A stretch of 64,000 nucleotides of DNA from a virus: the IMG/VR virus record IMGVR_UViG_3300035703_000058, positions 1-64,000 of that record. The stretch is one strand, 5' to 3'. The first letter of the stretch is position 1, and each line of letters opens with the position of its first letter. Below the pieces are notes generated by a model. The model ran no database searches. It was not told where the DNA came from and was given only the letters and a program-made list of their open reading frames with translations. A program made the translations under genes and the position numbers. Below are positions 15,809-23,437 of the stretch, piece after piece.

Positions 15809-17158
15809 TCAAAACAGGTGGTCGGCGAGGTCTGGCGTGATCACCAGAGGCTCGGGTTGGGCGTCGGGCTCCGGCGCCGTCCAGGGCGTCACGGGGCCGT
15901 CCGGGGGGTCGTCGCCGGGGTGGGTCAGCACCAGCGGCGACGGGCCATCGGGGGCGGCGGAGGCGGCGGATGGCTCGTGAAAGCCCCAGCGGGCCGTGGG
16001 CTTCCGCACGGTGAGTTCGGCGATCAGGGCGTCGCGCTCATCGTCGCGATCGGGTCCGGGCAGCGCCAACACCACGCCCGCCTTCAAGCCCGTCATGCTG
16101 CCCAAGGCGCGCAGCAGGGTGCGCTGGGCTCCAGCCGGCGCGGCCCCGGTCACCAACTCCCACAGGCGGAACATCGCCTCGTGGTGTGGCTCCGCCCGCG
16201 TCGCCTGCTGCCAGCCAAGCAGGCGACCACTCACCTCCAGCGGCTCGTCATCGGTCAGCTCGCGCAGCGCCAGCTCAAGCTGGTCGGCGTGGGCGCGGTA
16301 GGTGGCGTAGCGGCGGGCGGTGTCGGCCGCGTTCTTCGCCGCGGGGTCGGCCACCTCGCAGACCCGGCGGTAAAGACAGCCCATGCAGGCGGGGCCGGGG
16401 TTCGCCGGGCGCGGCGCCTTCATCCGCTTCATCGCCCGCGCCAGCGCGCCGATCTCCGCGCGCCAGAGGTCGAGGTCCTGGAGGGCGTAGCCGTTGAGGT
16501 CGTCGGTCGACTCGAAGGTGGCGCCGCTGCGCAGGTTGACGACTTCGCGGCGAACCCAGTCCACCACCTCCGCGTCGGGGAAGAGGGTGGGCAGGTGGGC
16601 CAACAACAGCAGGACGTAGCCCCGCATCTGGAGCGTGTCGGGTGCGTCGGGGCCGGTGGTCCAGGCGGACTTGTAGTCGCGCACGTAGGCGACGACGTGT
16701 CCGCCTTCCTCCTCGTAGACACCGCAGACGTCCAGGATGCCCCGGTAGAGCGCCTTGGGGTCGCGGTAGTCGCACGGCTCCCAGTCGCCGTCTACGGCCA
16801 GGCCGATCTCGGCGCGTGCCCCTTCGGGGAGCGTGTAGTCGGTCATCGAGAGGTAGCGCAACGCCACCTCGACACCGACCTTGGCGCGCTCCAGGGGCAG
16901 CGGGGGCTGGGGGCGGCCGTTGTGGGTGCGGCCCTCCAGGGCCAACTTCGCCAGCACGCTCGCGGCGATGCGCTCGGCGATCTGCTGCCGCATCCCGTGG
17001 CCGGCGTTGATCTCGCGGTGTACGGCGTCGAGCACCGCATGGGCGGCGACCCCGGCGGCGAAGACGTGGTCATCGCCGGAGACGCCGTGCTCCATGAAGT
17101 CGAGTGCGTGGGCGCACCCACGGGCAAGGGTGCGCAGGCTGGTGGAGCTGGGGATCAT
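15809..17158 (-). CDS. Cas4/AddB-like PD-(D/E)XK nuclease with Fe-S cluster ligands
   Basis: The 449-aa protein has the RecB-family nuclease core: an N-terminal His region, YVRDYKSAW carrying the D...K catalytic pair, and LQMRGYVLLL matching the QxxxY motif. C-terminal to these is CMGCLYRRVC, the C-x2-C-x5-C triplet that with a distant N-terminal Cys (GCAH) binds a 4Fe-4S cluster in Cas4 and AddB. The last 120 residues are a Pro-rich tail. It likely processes DNA ends in phage recombination. Its start overlaps the next upstream gene. A link to the CRISPR locus 40 kb away is not implied. Confidence 0.75.
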   Translation of the reverse strand: MIPSSTSLRTLARGCAHALDFMEHGVSGDDHVFAAGVAAHAVLDAVHREINAGHGMRQQIAERIAASVLAKLALEGRTHNGRPQPPLPLERAKVGVEVALRYLSMTDYTLPEGARAEIGLAVDGDWEPCDYRDPKALYRGILDVCGVYEEEGGHVVAYVRDYKSAWTTGPDAPDTLQMRGYVLLLLAHLPTLFPDAEVVDWVRREVVNLRSGATFESTDDLNGYALQDLDLWRAEIGALARAMKRMKAPRPANPGPACMGCLYRRVCEVADPAAKNAADTARRYATYRAHADQLELALRELTDDEPLEVSGRLLGWQQATRAEPHHEAMFRLWELVTGAAPAGAQRTLLRALGSMTGLKAGVVLALPGPDRDDERDALIAELTVRKPTARWGFHEPSAASAAPDGPSPLVLTHPGDDPPDGPVTPWTAPEPDAQPEPLVITPDLADHLF

Positions 17159-18150
17159 GGGGCGGGGCGCTCCACGGGCATGTCTTCGTAGTCGGCCTCG
17201 ACCACTTCGCGCGCGCCCGGCAGGGCGAGCAGAGGACGGCCCTCGCTGGACAGCAGGGGGCGCGCTTCGGCGAGCTGCTGGGCCCGCCAGACCAGAAAGG
17301 ACTGGAGCGTCTGGCCGTCGGGAAGGTCCTGGTGTATCTCGGGCACCCACACCTCCGTCTTGCGGGCCGGGAAGGTGCGGCGCACAAGTCCGATCCGAAT
17401 GGGCAGCCCGTAGACGTTGGGCTCTCCTTCGCCGCCGAGCTGGCGCCACTGCTCGCAGATCGCAGCGTAGAAACCCCACCACTGCATCGTGGCGACGCTC
17501 ACGGGGCCGGACACCTCGATCATCGCGGGCAAGGCCGGGAAGGGCGTCGCGGCGGGCCAGCGAAGCTGGAACAGAAGCGTCGTCTTGCGCGCACACAGGG
17601 TCACCGGGCGACCCTGTATAGTGACTTCCTGCCGGAACTCGCAGCGGTCACCAGCGCAGACGATCTCCTCAAACGTCGCCGTCTTCGGATTCCACCGTTG
17701 GGCGACGTGGCCATCGCCGGTGCAGGCGGGGCGGCGTAACGGGTTCGCGCTTTGCCCGGGAAGCTGGTGGGCCGCAAAGCGCGTGAACGCGCAACCGCCC
17801 TCGGTGCGGGCCGGGGCGTGAAACTCCCCGTGGATCAGCGTGCCCCGCAGCTCGCGGCGCTTCTGGTTGTGGGCGGCCTGCAAAAGGGCCGCCTCCTGTT
17901 CGTCCAGGCTCTCCCCGCGCTCGCGAACGCGCACCAGCTCGGGGGGGAGCAGGGCGTTAAAGGCCACGTAGGCCGGGTGGGGTACGGACCGCGCCTCCAT
18001 GCCGCTCCCGTTGGCGCGGTACTCGGCCAGGTGAAAGCGGTCCTTGTGGGTCACGCCGTAGCCCTTCGTGGCCTTCAACCCCATCCGAACGCGAACGGCG
18101 GGGTGTTGGTCGGGACGAATGCCAAGAGCGTGTAGATCGTGGCGCATCAT
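17155..18150 (-). CDS. RDF-like / metal-binding phage recombination protein, 331 aa
   Basis: The protein has GVTHKDRFHLAEY, HPAYVAFNALLP, a Cys cluster (CTGDGHVAQRW, CAGDRCEFRQ) and, in the C-terminal half, GLPIRIGLVRRTFPARKTEVWVPEI. This order matches a phage family annotated as recombination directionality factor-like or hydrolase/metal-binding proteins, normally encoded next to a Cas4/RecB-like nuclease as here. ATGs at 18150 and 18147 are both possible; GGAGG sits closer to the spacing expected for 18147. Function by family recall only. Confidence 0.55.
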   Translation of the reverse strand: MMRHDLHALGIRPDQHPAVRVRMGLKATKGYGVTHKDRFHLAEYRANGSGMEARSVPHPAYVAFNALLPPELVRVRERGESLDEQEAALLQAAHNQKRRELRGTLIHGEFHAPARTEGGCAFTRFAAHQLPGQSANPLRRPACTGDGHVAQRWNPKTATFEEIVCAGDRCEFRQEVTIQGRPVTLCARKTTLLFQLRWPAATPFPALPAMIEVSGPVSVATMQWWGFYAAICEQWRQLGGEGEPNVYGLPIRIGLVRRTFPARKTEVWVPEIHQDLPDGQTLQSFLVWRAQQLAEARPLLSSEGRPLLALPGAREVVEADYEDMPVERPAP

Positions 18151-18338
18151 GCCTCCGCGGTCGCCTTGACGACCGAGATACGGGTGTCCTGAAGCGCATC
18201 GGCCAACAGCGGCCCGACGCGCGTGCCCTCTACAAGCCAGAAACCCGGCGCGACCTGCTCGGCGTCGCAGTCGTGCAGGCGCACAAGGCGCAGCAGCCAG
18301 CGAAGGGCACGCAGGGAAACCGGAGCGTAGAGGAGCAT
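18147..18338 (-). CDS. Small hypothetical protein, 63 aa
   Basis: AGGATGG lies upstream of the ATG at 18338. The peptide is basic at the N-terminus (LRALRWLLRLVRLHDC) and mixed after. Its stop overlaps the next gene's start. No function assigned. Confidence 0.5.
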   Translation of the reverse strand: MLLYAPVSLRALRWLLRLVRLHDCDAEQVAPGFWLVEGTRVGPLLADALQDTRISVVKATAEA

Positions 18339-18363
18339 GTGACCATCCTATCCGGAGAGGGTG

Positions 18364-18465
18364 TCAGAACCTGACCGGCACCATCATCCAATACGCGACG
18401 ATGATGCAGGCAAAAACAAAAAAAGCAACAATAATCTCAACACACACGGCGCAATCAACGGGCAT
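18364..18465 (-). CDS. Small single-pass membrane peptide, 33 aa
   Basis: This short gene begins MPVDCAVC and its centre (residues 7-28) is a continuous run of Ile, Val, Phe, Ala and Cys ending WMMV, a clear transmembrane helix. AGGAAGGGG precedes the ATG. The start overlaps the stop of the nucleotidyltransferase-like gene, the coupling used by true genes here. It fills what would otherwise be a gap at 18339-18454. Candidate roles are holin-like, superinfection exclusion or membrane anchoring; none is proven. Local base composition is A+T-rich compared with neighbours. Confidence 0.55.
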   Translation of the reverse strand: MPVDCAVCVEIIVAFFVFACIIVAYWMMVPVRF

Positions 18466-19093
18466 GGCGCCCCCCTTCCTGGCGGCGAACCGGGATCGGC
18501 TCATGACCATAGCGTTGAGCATCGGTGAGATCGTGCGAGGTCAGGCCGTCGATGGCCTCACCTCTCAGAGCGATGTCGATCTCGCGCGGGTCCAGCGCTG
18601 GGCAGCGCCAGCCGCGCTGCAGGTAGCTTTGCAGGCGCCGGGGGTCCGTCTGCCGAAGGAGCACGATGCGATGGGCTTCGGCGTCTTCGATGGCGCCTTC
18701 CAGGGCGAACGCCCGGATGCCATCCGACACCAGGCCACAGGCGCGGATGTCGTTCTTGGCGAGCACCCGCTGGGGTGTGCCGCCAGGCAACAACACCAGA
18801 TCGTAGGCTGGTCCTGTGTCGCTGCCAAGCACCGCGGTCCCTGAGCGGGGGTTGTGACGCAGCAGCTGCAGACCCGCGTGCAACAGCGCGGCGTGGGCGC
18901 CTGCGAGCTCCTCTTCGCGGAAGAAGAAGAGGTCCACGTCCTTGCCGGGAAGCTCCCCGGACTCGGCGCGGGTGAGCAGGCCACCGCCCAGCACAGGGCC
19001 GGCGTCCAGGGAGAGGCGGATGCCGAACTCGGCGAGGCGCCGGGCGTGGTCGGCAACGTGCCGCGGCGGGACATACTCAAGCGTGAACGTCAT
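18455..19093 (-). CDS. Nucleotidyltransferase-like protein, 212 aa
   Basis: An N-terminal GPVLGGGLLTRA then GKDVDLFFFRE has the GG...DxD layout of the polymerase-beta/CCA-adding nucleotidyltransferase fold, with the two metal ligands in KDVDLF (about residues 51-56). A third Asp lies in AYDLVLLPGG (about 96). The DIRACGLVSDG segment also fits phage members of this fold. Substrate (tRNA end, nucleotide or protein) is unknown. It overlaps the membrane peptide and the next gene. Confidence 0.6.
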   Translation of the reverse strand: MTFTLEYVPPRHVADHARRLAEFGIRLSLDAGPVLGGGLLTRAESGELPGKDVDLFFFREEELAGAHAALLHAGLQLLRHNPRSGTAVLGSDTGPAYDLVLLPGGTPQRVLAKNDIRACGLVSDGIRAFALEGAIEDAEAHRIVLLRQTDPRRLQSYLQRGWRCPALDPREIDIALRGEAIDGLTSHDLTDAQRYGHEPIPVRRQEGGRHAR

Positions 19094-19494
19094 ACGCTGG
19101 CCCTTCGCACGCGGCGCACCGCGTATTCGCCCGTCGGGTCGATGCCCATGGCGAGAGCGACGACCGCGGCGAGCTGGTCGGCGCCGCGCTCGACAAGCGC
19201 CACGGCCTGCCCAACGTCCCGGGCGTCACCTCCAATCAGGGCGAACCCGGCACAGATCAACTCGCGGTCAGCGGGCGGCGCTGGCGCTGGCCGCATGACC
19301 GCCTGAACACGGCCAACGGCGTCCGCGATGACGGGCAGATCGGCGGCGATCTTGGCGTCCTGCATCGCGGCGTCCAGGCAGCCCGCGATCTCTTCGATCG
19401 TGTCGAAGGGCCGGATCGAGTAAAAGCCGATCAGGTGCTCGGCGCCCTGTAGAAGCGCAAGCAGGGTGGCGCCGTCGGGCACAAGGTCGTCCAT
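19090..19494 (-). CDS. Hypothetical protein, 134 aa
   Basis: GGAGG is five bases upstream of the ATG at 19494 (MDDLVPDG). The protein is almost all helical (LLALLQGAEHLIGFYSI, CLDAAMQDAKIAADLPV), Ala-rich, ending in a basic tail. No family recognised. Confidence 0.55.
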   Translation of the reverse strand: MDDLVPDGATLLALLQGAEHLIGFYSIRPFDTIEEIAGCLDAAMQDAKIAADLPVIADAVGRVQAVMRPAPAPPADRELICAGFALIGGDARDVGQAVALVERGADQLAAVVALAMGIDPTGEYAVRRVRRASV

Positions 19495-19556
19495 CGCATC
19501 CTCCGAGTCAGCGCCGCCGGCTATCTGGCCGGACCGGCGGCGCCTGTTCTCGCTGC

Positions 19557-20012
19557 CTACTCTGGCTGCCGAGTGTCCGACCCGGCGCGGTCTTGCCCAC
19601 TTTGGGCGAGGCGGGCGAGCGCGTTGGTGTGCGCGCGCCAGCATTCGACGGCGTGCTCCAACGTCGGGTGTCCGAGACACGGATCCGCCTGACGGGTGCG
19701 ACGCCAACACTGCACCTCCAACATCCCGCTGCCCGCTGGATTGATGGTAATGCGGCACGAACGATCATGCGCCGCAAAGACCAGCCGGCTCAGCTCGTCA
19801 CGATCGGTGGTGGAAAGACCGTCACGAACGGACATCCGGGCGCCATTGCCCCACGAGCGCAGGCAGCGCCAATTCCTGCTGATGTTCCATGGGCCGGTGG
19901 ACAGGCCGGCGCACAGAATGGTCACCAGCTCCTGTTCGACGGCGTCGAGGGGGCGTCTCAACGTGCCGCTGACCCATTCGCAGGCGCCGGTGTTGAGGGG
20001 CAGCTCAGACAT
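19557..20012 (-). CDS. Hypothetical protein, 151 aa
   Basis: GGAGGTGA precedes the ATG at 20012. The protein includes ELVTILCAGLSTGPWNISR, a basic central region and SCRITINPAGSGMLEVQCW, looking like a small alpha-beta domain. The 62-bp gap downstream of its stop shows no clear signal. Family not recognised. Confidence 0.55.
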   Translation of the reverse strand: MSELPLNTGACEWVSGTLRRPLDAVEQELVTILCAGLSTGPWNISRNWRCLRSWGNGARMSVRDGLSTTDRDELSRLVFAAHDRSCRITINPAGSGMLEVQCWRRTRQADPCLGHPTLEHAVECWRAHTNALARLAQSGQDRAGSDTRQPE

Positions 20013-20217
20013 GGGTCACCTCCTCATAAAGTCGAGCACCACCCACGCACCTGGACGCGACAATCTGCACCCAGCCACGCCACAGCCGGGCGACCATGCG
20101 GTGGCCGTCGCGGGCAGCGGTGACGGGCTCGCCCTCGCCGCGCTCGAAGGCTTCGGCGGCGTCAAGAATCGTTGGGGGTGCCGGCTCGATCCGGTGGGTG
20201 AAGGCGTCCTCGTTCAT
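20005..20217 (-). CDS. Small hypothetical protein, 70 aa
   Basis: A GTG lies at 20223, but GGGAGG is correctly spaced only for the ATG at 20217. The peptide (MNEDAFTHRIE) has an acidic helical N-terminus and a C-terminal WRGWVQIVAS beta segment. It overlaps both neighbours. No function assigned. Confidence 0.5.
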   Translation of the reverse strand: MNEDAFTHRIEPAPPTILDAAEAFERGEGEPVTAARDGHRMVARLWRGWVQIVASRCVGGARLYEEVTHV

Positions 20218-20465
20218 GACCACCTCCCTGGCATGCCGAGTCGGCGCTCCAACAGGTCGATGTACGCGGCGAGATTGCCGTCTGCGTTCCGTACCGGATC
20301 ACGATGGGCGAGATCCCGGTGGGCGGCTGGGTCCTGGCGCATGGCGAGAATGAACGGGGCGCGCTCCCGGGGTGTGGCCTTGCCCCAACACTCGGCGCAA
20401 AGCGCGCCGCCGGGCATGGGCTTTGGGCTCGTCGGCAGCGGTCGATGGCAGCGAGGGCAGGTCAA
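20214..20465 (-). CDS. Small zinc-ribbon protein, 83 aa (TTG start)
   Basis: The frame begins at TTG (20465), overlapping the preceding stop as TTGA with GGGGAGG just upstream; no ATG gives a sensible start. The first residues are MTCPRCHRPLP and a second pair follows as LCAECWGKA, forming a CxxC...CxxC zinc ribbon. The C-terminal half is charged and helical. Confidence 0.6.
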   Translation of the reverse strand: MTCPRCHRPLPTSPKPMPGGALCAECWGKATPRERAPFILAMRQDPAAHRDLAHRDPVRNADGNLAAYIDLLERRLGMPGRWS

Positions 20466-20956
20466 AGGGCCTCCCCGATGCCGCCGACGGGGGCGGACTG
20501 CGGTTTGCGCAGAAACAGCAGGGTGCCGTCGGGGTTGAGCCCCAGCTCGGAGCAGACCGTGGCCCGCTCGGGGCCATACTCGATGAGGAGGCCCCGCTGG
20601 GTGCGGCCCAGCAGGAGTGCGGCGAGCTTGCCGGCCAGCAGGAGCACGGGAACCGGCATCGGCAGGGCGGCGGGAACAAACGTGCGCAGGGCGGCGTCTA
20701 CCGCATCGGCGGCGGGACCATCCCACACCCGCCGGGCGAGGCCCAGCGCGGCCCCGAAATGCTCGGCGGCGGCTTCGAGGGCGGCGCGGTCGGTGATGGC
20801 GTCGCCGGTCATGACCACTTCGGCAAGCGCGCGCTCGAAGCGCAGCACCAGCGGCTCGGTGTCCTGCATCCCCGCCGGCAGCGGGGCGAAGGTGCCGAGC
20901 TGGGCGCGGCTGTCAGCGAGGCGGACGTGGAAGTCGTTGAGCAGGTCGTTGAGCAT
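20462..20956 (-). CDS. First gene of the leftward early operon, hypothetical, 164 aa
   Basis: GGAGA precedes the ATG at 20956, 25 bp from a good sigma-70 promoter. The N-terminal part is helical and acidic (MLNDLLNDFHVRLADSR); the centre is very hydrophobic (AALPMPVPVLLLAGKLAALLLG) but contains Lys, so a buried helix is as likely as a membrane segment. Family not recognised; its promoter-proximal place suggests high early expression. Confidence 0.6.
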   Translation of the reverse strand: MLNDLLNDFHVRLADSRAQLGTFAPLPAGMQDTEPLVLRFERALAEVVMTGDAITDRAALEAAAEHFGAALGLARRVWDGPAADAVDAALRTFVPAALPMPVPVLLLAGKLAALLLGRTQRGLLIEYGPERATVCSELGLNPDGTLLFLRKPQSAPVGGIGEAL

Positions 20957-20980
20957 CGCTGTCTCCGAGGTGGTGAAGAC

Positions 20981-21009
20981 AGTGTATGTGCTCCTCACAT
21001 ATGTTGCAA
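20981..21009 (-). promoter_or_regulatory. Sigma-70-type promoter of the leftward operon, with overlapping operator
   Basis: On the minus strand TTGCAA (21009-21004) and TACACT (20986-20981) are separated by exactly 17 bp. The spacer contains the perfect inverted repeat TATGTG-CTCCT-CACATA (20985-21001), so a repressor bound there would block the promoter. It would drive the genes from 20956 leftward. Confidence 0.6.
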
Positions 21010-21076
21010 GCACATTATGTAAACTTTCATCGGCGGTTTGCAAAAGCGATATATGAACGCTCGCAACGGAGGTCGA

Positions 21077-21268
21077 ATGCACGACGCGAAGGGGCAGGGT
21101 CGCCCACAACTTGAGCTGGTGCGGCACAGCGTCACCAGCGGGCCGACAGAGGAGGAGGTCAACGCCGCGCGCATCATCGCGGCGATGCAGGACGCCACAC
21201 CCGAACAGCTTCTCATGCTGCGGCGGGTGGCTGAGGCGCTGGTCTACCCGGCGGCGGTCTCGGCCTGA
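21077..21268 (+). CDS. Small hypothetical protein, 63 aa
   Basis: An upstream ATG exists at 21038 but GGAGG lies 5 bp before the ATG at 21077 (MHDAKGQG). The C-terminal half, EEEVNAARIIAAMQDATPEQLLMLRRVAE, is a helical region like those in small phage regulators. It is transcribed divergently from the leftward operon and overlaps the 3' end of the CI-like gene tail to tail by 25 bp. A role in the switch is possible by position. Confidence 0.55.
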   Translation: MHDAKGQGRPQLELVRHSVTSGPTEEEVNAARIIAAMQDATPEQLLMLRRVAEALVYPAAVSA

Positions 21269-21606
21269 GCCTGCGATTCAGCGAAGAGGATGAGCCCGCG
21301 TAGAACGCGCGGTGTAATGCGACCTATCAGGCGCGCCAGCGTGAGTAGTGTTTCCACCTGCTCGGGGTTCATCGCCGCAACCACCTCGCGGAACCGCCCC
21401 ATGATGTCGTCTGGCGGCAGCGGGTCGAGGCTGACGATCAGGCCCAGCGCCTGCATCCAGGCGGTGTAGTCGGTCACCGTGACGGCGTAGGCGCCGCGCT
21501 CGGTTCGCGAGACCCATGCCTGGTCTCGGCCCATCCGGCGCGCCAGCTCGCCCTGAGACACGCCGGCCTTGAGTCGCTCACGGCGAAGTATCGCGTTCGG
21601 GATCAT
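21244..21606 (-). CDS. XRE-family repressor (CI-like), 120 aa
   Basis: The ATG at 21606 begins MIPNAILRRERLK. LARRMGRDQAWVSRTERGAY is a classic Cro/CI helix-turn-helix, preceded by AGVSQGE. The C-terminal half is helical with no LexA-type peptidase. It faces the Cro-like gene across 97 bp holding palindromes, the layout of a lysogeny switch. It is the best candidate for the prophage repressor. Confidence 0.7.
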   Translation of the reverse strand: MIPNAILRRERLKAGVSQGELARRMGRDQAWVSRTERGAYAVTVTDYTAWMQALGLIVSLDPLPPDDIMGRFREVVAAMNPEQVETLLTLARLIGRITPRVLRGLILFAESQAQAETAAG

Positions 21607-21673
21607 GGCGTCACTCTGCCCCGGCGGGGGCGACGCGGCTAATGTGGGGAGCACATGAATTCCCTGTTGCCGC

Positions 21674-21686
21674 GCAATGCGATTGC
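21674..21686. promoter_or_regulatory. Candidate operator in the CI/Cro-like intergenic region
   Basis: GCAAT-GCG-ATTGC is a perfect 5-bp inverted repeat between the divergent repressor genes. It contains ATGCGATTG, which recurs in the larger palindrome at 21963-21983 on the far side of the Cro-like gene. The rest of the gap (21607-21703) has no convincing promoter boxes. Confidence 0.45.
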
Positions 21687-21703
21687 GGCTATGTGACAGG
21701 CGC

Positions 21704-21934
21704 ATGGAAGCGAACACCACCACCGAATCCCCACTTCGACGCCTGCGCGTGGCCCATGGCATGTCGCAGCGTCAGCTCGGCCTTCACCTTGGCATCGATC
21801 AGGCCGCGGTCTCCCGCCTGGAGACTGGCGAATACGAACTGCGAGAGGCGCAGATACGCATCCTCGTGGCCGTGTTCGGCGTGTCGGCGGACGAGCTGTT
21901 GGGGTTGACATCGGTGCCCTCGGTGTCGGCGTGA
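21704..21934 (+). CDS. XRE-family regulator (Cro-like), 76 aa
   Basis: The protein (MEANTTTESPL...) contains LRVAHGMSQRQLGLHLGIDQAAVSRLETGEY, a full XRE helix-turn-helix, and ends after a short dimerisation helix (ILVAVFGVSADELLGL). Its size and divergence from the CI-like gene suggest the Cro role at the head of the rightward early operon. The start at 21704 lies shortly after a weak AGG. Confidence 0.7.
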   Translation: MEANTTTESPLRRLRVAHGMSQRQLGLHLGIDQAAVSRLETGEYELREAQIRILVAVFGVSADELLGLTSVPSVSA

Positions 21935-21962
21935 AGTCCGCGTCGGCGCGGCTGTTTGAGCA

Positions 21963-21983
21963 TCTATGCGATTGGCGCATAGA
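21963..21983. promoter_or_regulatory. 8-bp inverted repeat, candidate operator before the rightward early operon
   Basis: TCTATGCG and CGCATAGA are perfect complements around ATTGG. It lies 29 bp after the Cro-like gene and about 95 bp before the RecU-like gene, and shares ATGCGATTG with the site at 21674. No T-tract follows, so it is more likely an operator than a terminator. Confidence 0.5.
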
Positions 21984-22031
21984 GCGTCAAACCCCGATAT
22001 GACGGGTTCGTCACTTTTTCGAGAGGCCAAG

Positions 22032-22091
22032 ATGACCGACCCCTGCACCGTCGCGCCGCGCCGCATCGGAGGTGGCCATGGTCCACTTTGA
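22032..22091 (+). CDS. Possible 19-aa leader peptide
   Basis: GAGAGG is 5-6 bp upstream of an ATG opening MTDPCTVAPRRIGGGHGPL. The stop lies inside the start region of the RecU-like gene, so translation would pass over that gene's ribosome binding site. It may couple or modulate translation of the operon. Chance is a serious alternative for so short a frame. Confidence 0.25.
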   Translation: MTDPCTVAPRRIGGGHGPL

Positions 22092-22683
22092 CGCGCCGAC
22101 TTGGCTGACCGGCGAGGCCAGCACGCCCGGGAAGAAGCACGCCAAGGCGGCACAGACGGGTCGTGAAGGCCAGCGCCGGGGACTTGGCTTCGAGGACGCG
22201 CTCGATGGCCTGCACGCCGCCTACAACGCCGCCGGGCGCGCGTGGGTAATCAAGGTGCCGGCGCCCTATCGGGTGCTGGGCAAGCCCACCGGCAGCCGGT
22301 TCACGGCGGCTTGGGAGGGCGAAGGTCCGCCCGACTATGCCGGCGCCGTCGGTGGCCGCCCGATCTGCTTCGATGCCAAGCAGACCGCCGGGGACCGATG
22401 GAGCTTTGACGCGCTCGCGCCGCATCAGGCCCAGCACTTCGACCGGGCGGCCGCGCAGGGCGTTGCCTGCTTCGTCCTGCTGTGGCTCGACGGCAACGTC
22501 TGGTTGGTGCCGTGGGCGACGCTGGGGCCGCGGTGGTGGGCTTGGCGCGAGCGGCGGGCGCTGCGTGAAGCCGTCCCCTATGGCAGCGCCTCGCTGTCTA
22601 CGGCGGGTCTGCACGACGTTGGCCACCGCTGTCAGGGCTACGACTGGCTGCCGGTTTTCTCGCGGCTGTGGGGGGCGCCATGA
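22078..22683 (+). CDS. RecU-like Holliday junction resolvase
   Basis: A GTG exists at 22072, but GGAGG is well spaced for the ATG at 22078 (MVHFDAP). The 201-aa protein follows RecU: GLGFEDALDGLHAAYNA at the N-terminus with the first acidic residue, KVPAPYRV, then GPPDYAGAVGG with the catalytic Asp, FDAKQT in place of the (D/E)xK box, HQAQHFDRA and LLWLDGNVWLVPW. It would cut four-way junctions in phage recombination or before packaging. Confidence 0.75.
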   Translation: MVHFDAPTWLTGEASTPGKKHAKAAQTGREGQRRGLGFEDALDGLHAAYNAAGRAWVIKVPAPYRVLGKPTGSRFTAAWEGEGPPDYAGAVGGRPICFDAKQTAGDRWSFDALAPHQAQHFDRAAAQGVACFVLLWLDGNVWLVPWATLGPRWWAWRERRALREAVPYGSASLSTAGLHDVGHRCQGYDWLPVFSRLWGAP

Positions 22684-23228
22684 TCGCCGTTCGCCCCGGG
22701 CGCCGCGCCTACGACGTGCTGCGCCTCATCGTCGACAGCCCGGGCGAGCACACCGCCGCCACGCTGGTGGACGCGCTCGACCCGGCGCCGCGGCGCACGG
22801 TGCCCTTCACCCGTGACGACCCGCCGTCGAGGTGGGCCGCGATGGTGGCTGAGCACCGCCGCGCGAGTTGCGCGCGCATGGCGCGCCTGCTCGGGAAGCT
22901 GGTTGAACAGGGGCTGATCGCCAAGGTGATGCCGCCCCGGCTGAGCCCGGAGTTCCTGGCGATGGCAGCCATCGGGGGCGCCGAGCGTGCGCTCTTCCAC
23001 GCCCACCCGGCGTTTCCGGCGCGGCCCAAGGACCTGCTGCACGGGCACCTGGAGATGGTGCGGCAGGTGGAAGAACTACCCGGGTCGGCGCGCGATCTGC
23101 TCGGCGCCCGGCCCAGCGGCGCCCGCCAGCGCGTGTACCGCGAGTTGATCGGCTGGGGCGTGGTGGTCGCGCCGCAGCAGCGGTGGCCGACCGAGGCGGG
23201 GGTCGCGCTGATTCGGGGTGGCGCATGA
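22680..23228 (+). CDS. Hypothetical winged-helix-like protein, 182 aa
   Basis: The ATG at 22680 overlaps the resolvase stop (ATGA). Residues 10-75 (AYDVLRLIVDSPGEHTAATLVDAL, then RMARLLGKLVEQGLIAKV) have the length and pattern of a winged helix. A similar segment recurs at the C-terminus (RQRVYRELIGWGVVV), so two DNA-binding modules are possible. No catalytic motif is seen. Confidence 0.55.
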   Translation: MIAVRPGRRAYDVLRLIVDSPGEHTAATLVDALDPAPRRTVPFTRDDPPSRWAAMVAEHRRASCARMARLLGKLVEQGLIAKVMPPRLSPEFLAMAAIGGAERALFHAHPAFPARPKDLLHGHLEMVRQVEELPGSARDLLGARPSGARQRVYRELIGWGVVVAPQQRWPTEAGVALIRGGA

Positions 23229-23437
23229 GTCAGCTCACCCTGCTGGCGTCGCCGACGCCGTGGCGGCCCGGGCTGCGCGGGCTCGCGTGGTTCATCGAGG
23301 GCGGGCGCTGGGCCTCCATGCTCGTGCTGGCCGTCGAGGGCGACCGCGTGCGCGGCGCCACCAACGAGGGCATTCGCGTCCTCGATGCCCGGGCGCTTCA
23401 CCCACGCCCGCACAGCCTTGGGGGTCGCCGTGGCTGA
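23225..23437 (+). CDS. Small hypothetical protein, 70 aa
   Basis: ATGA overlap at the start. The peptide (MSQLTLLASPTPWRPG) has a central beta segment (ASMLVLAVEGDRV) and a basic tail. It overlaps the start of the Dam-like gene. No family recognised. Confidence 0.5.
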   Translation: MSQLTLLASPTPWRPGLRGLAWFIEGGRWASMLVLAVEGDRVRGATNEGIRVLDARALHPRPHSLGGRRG

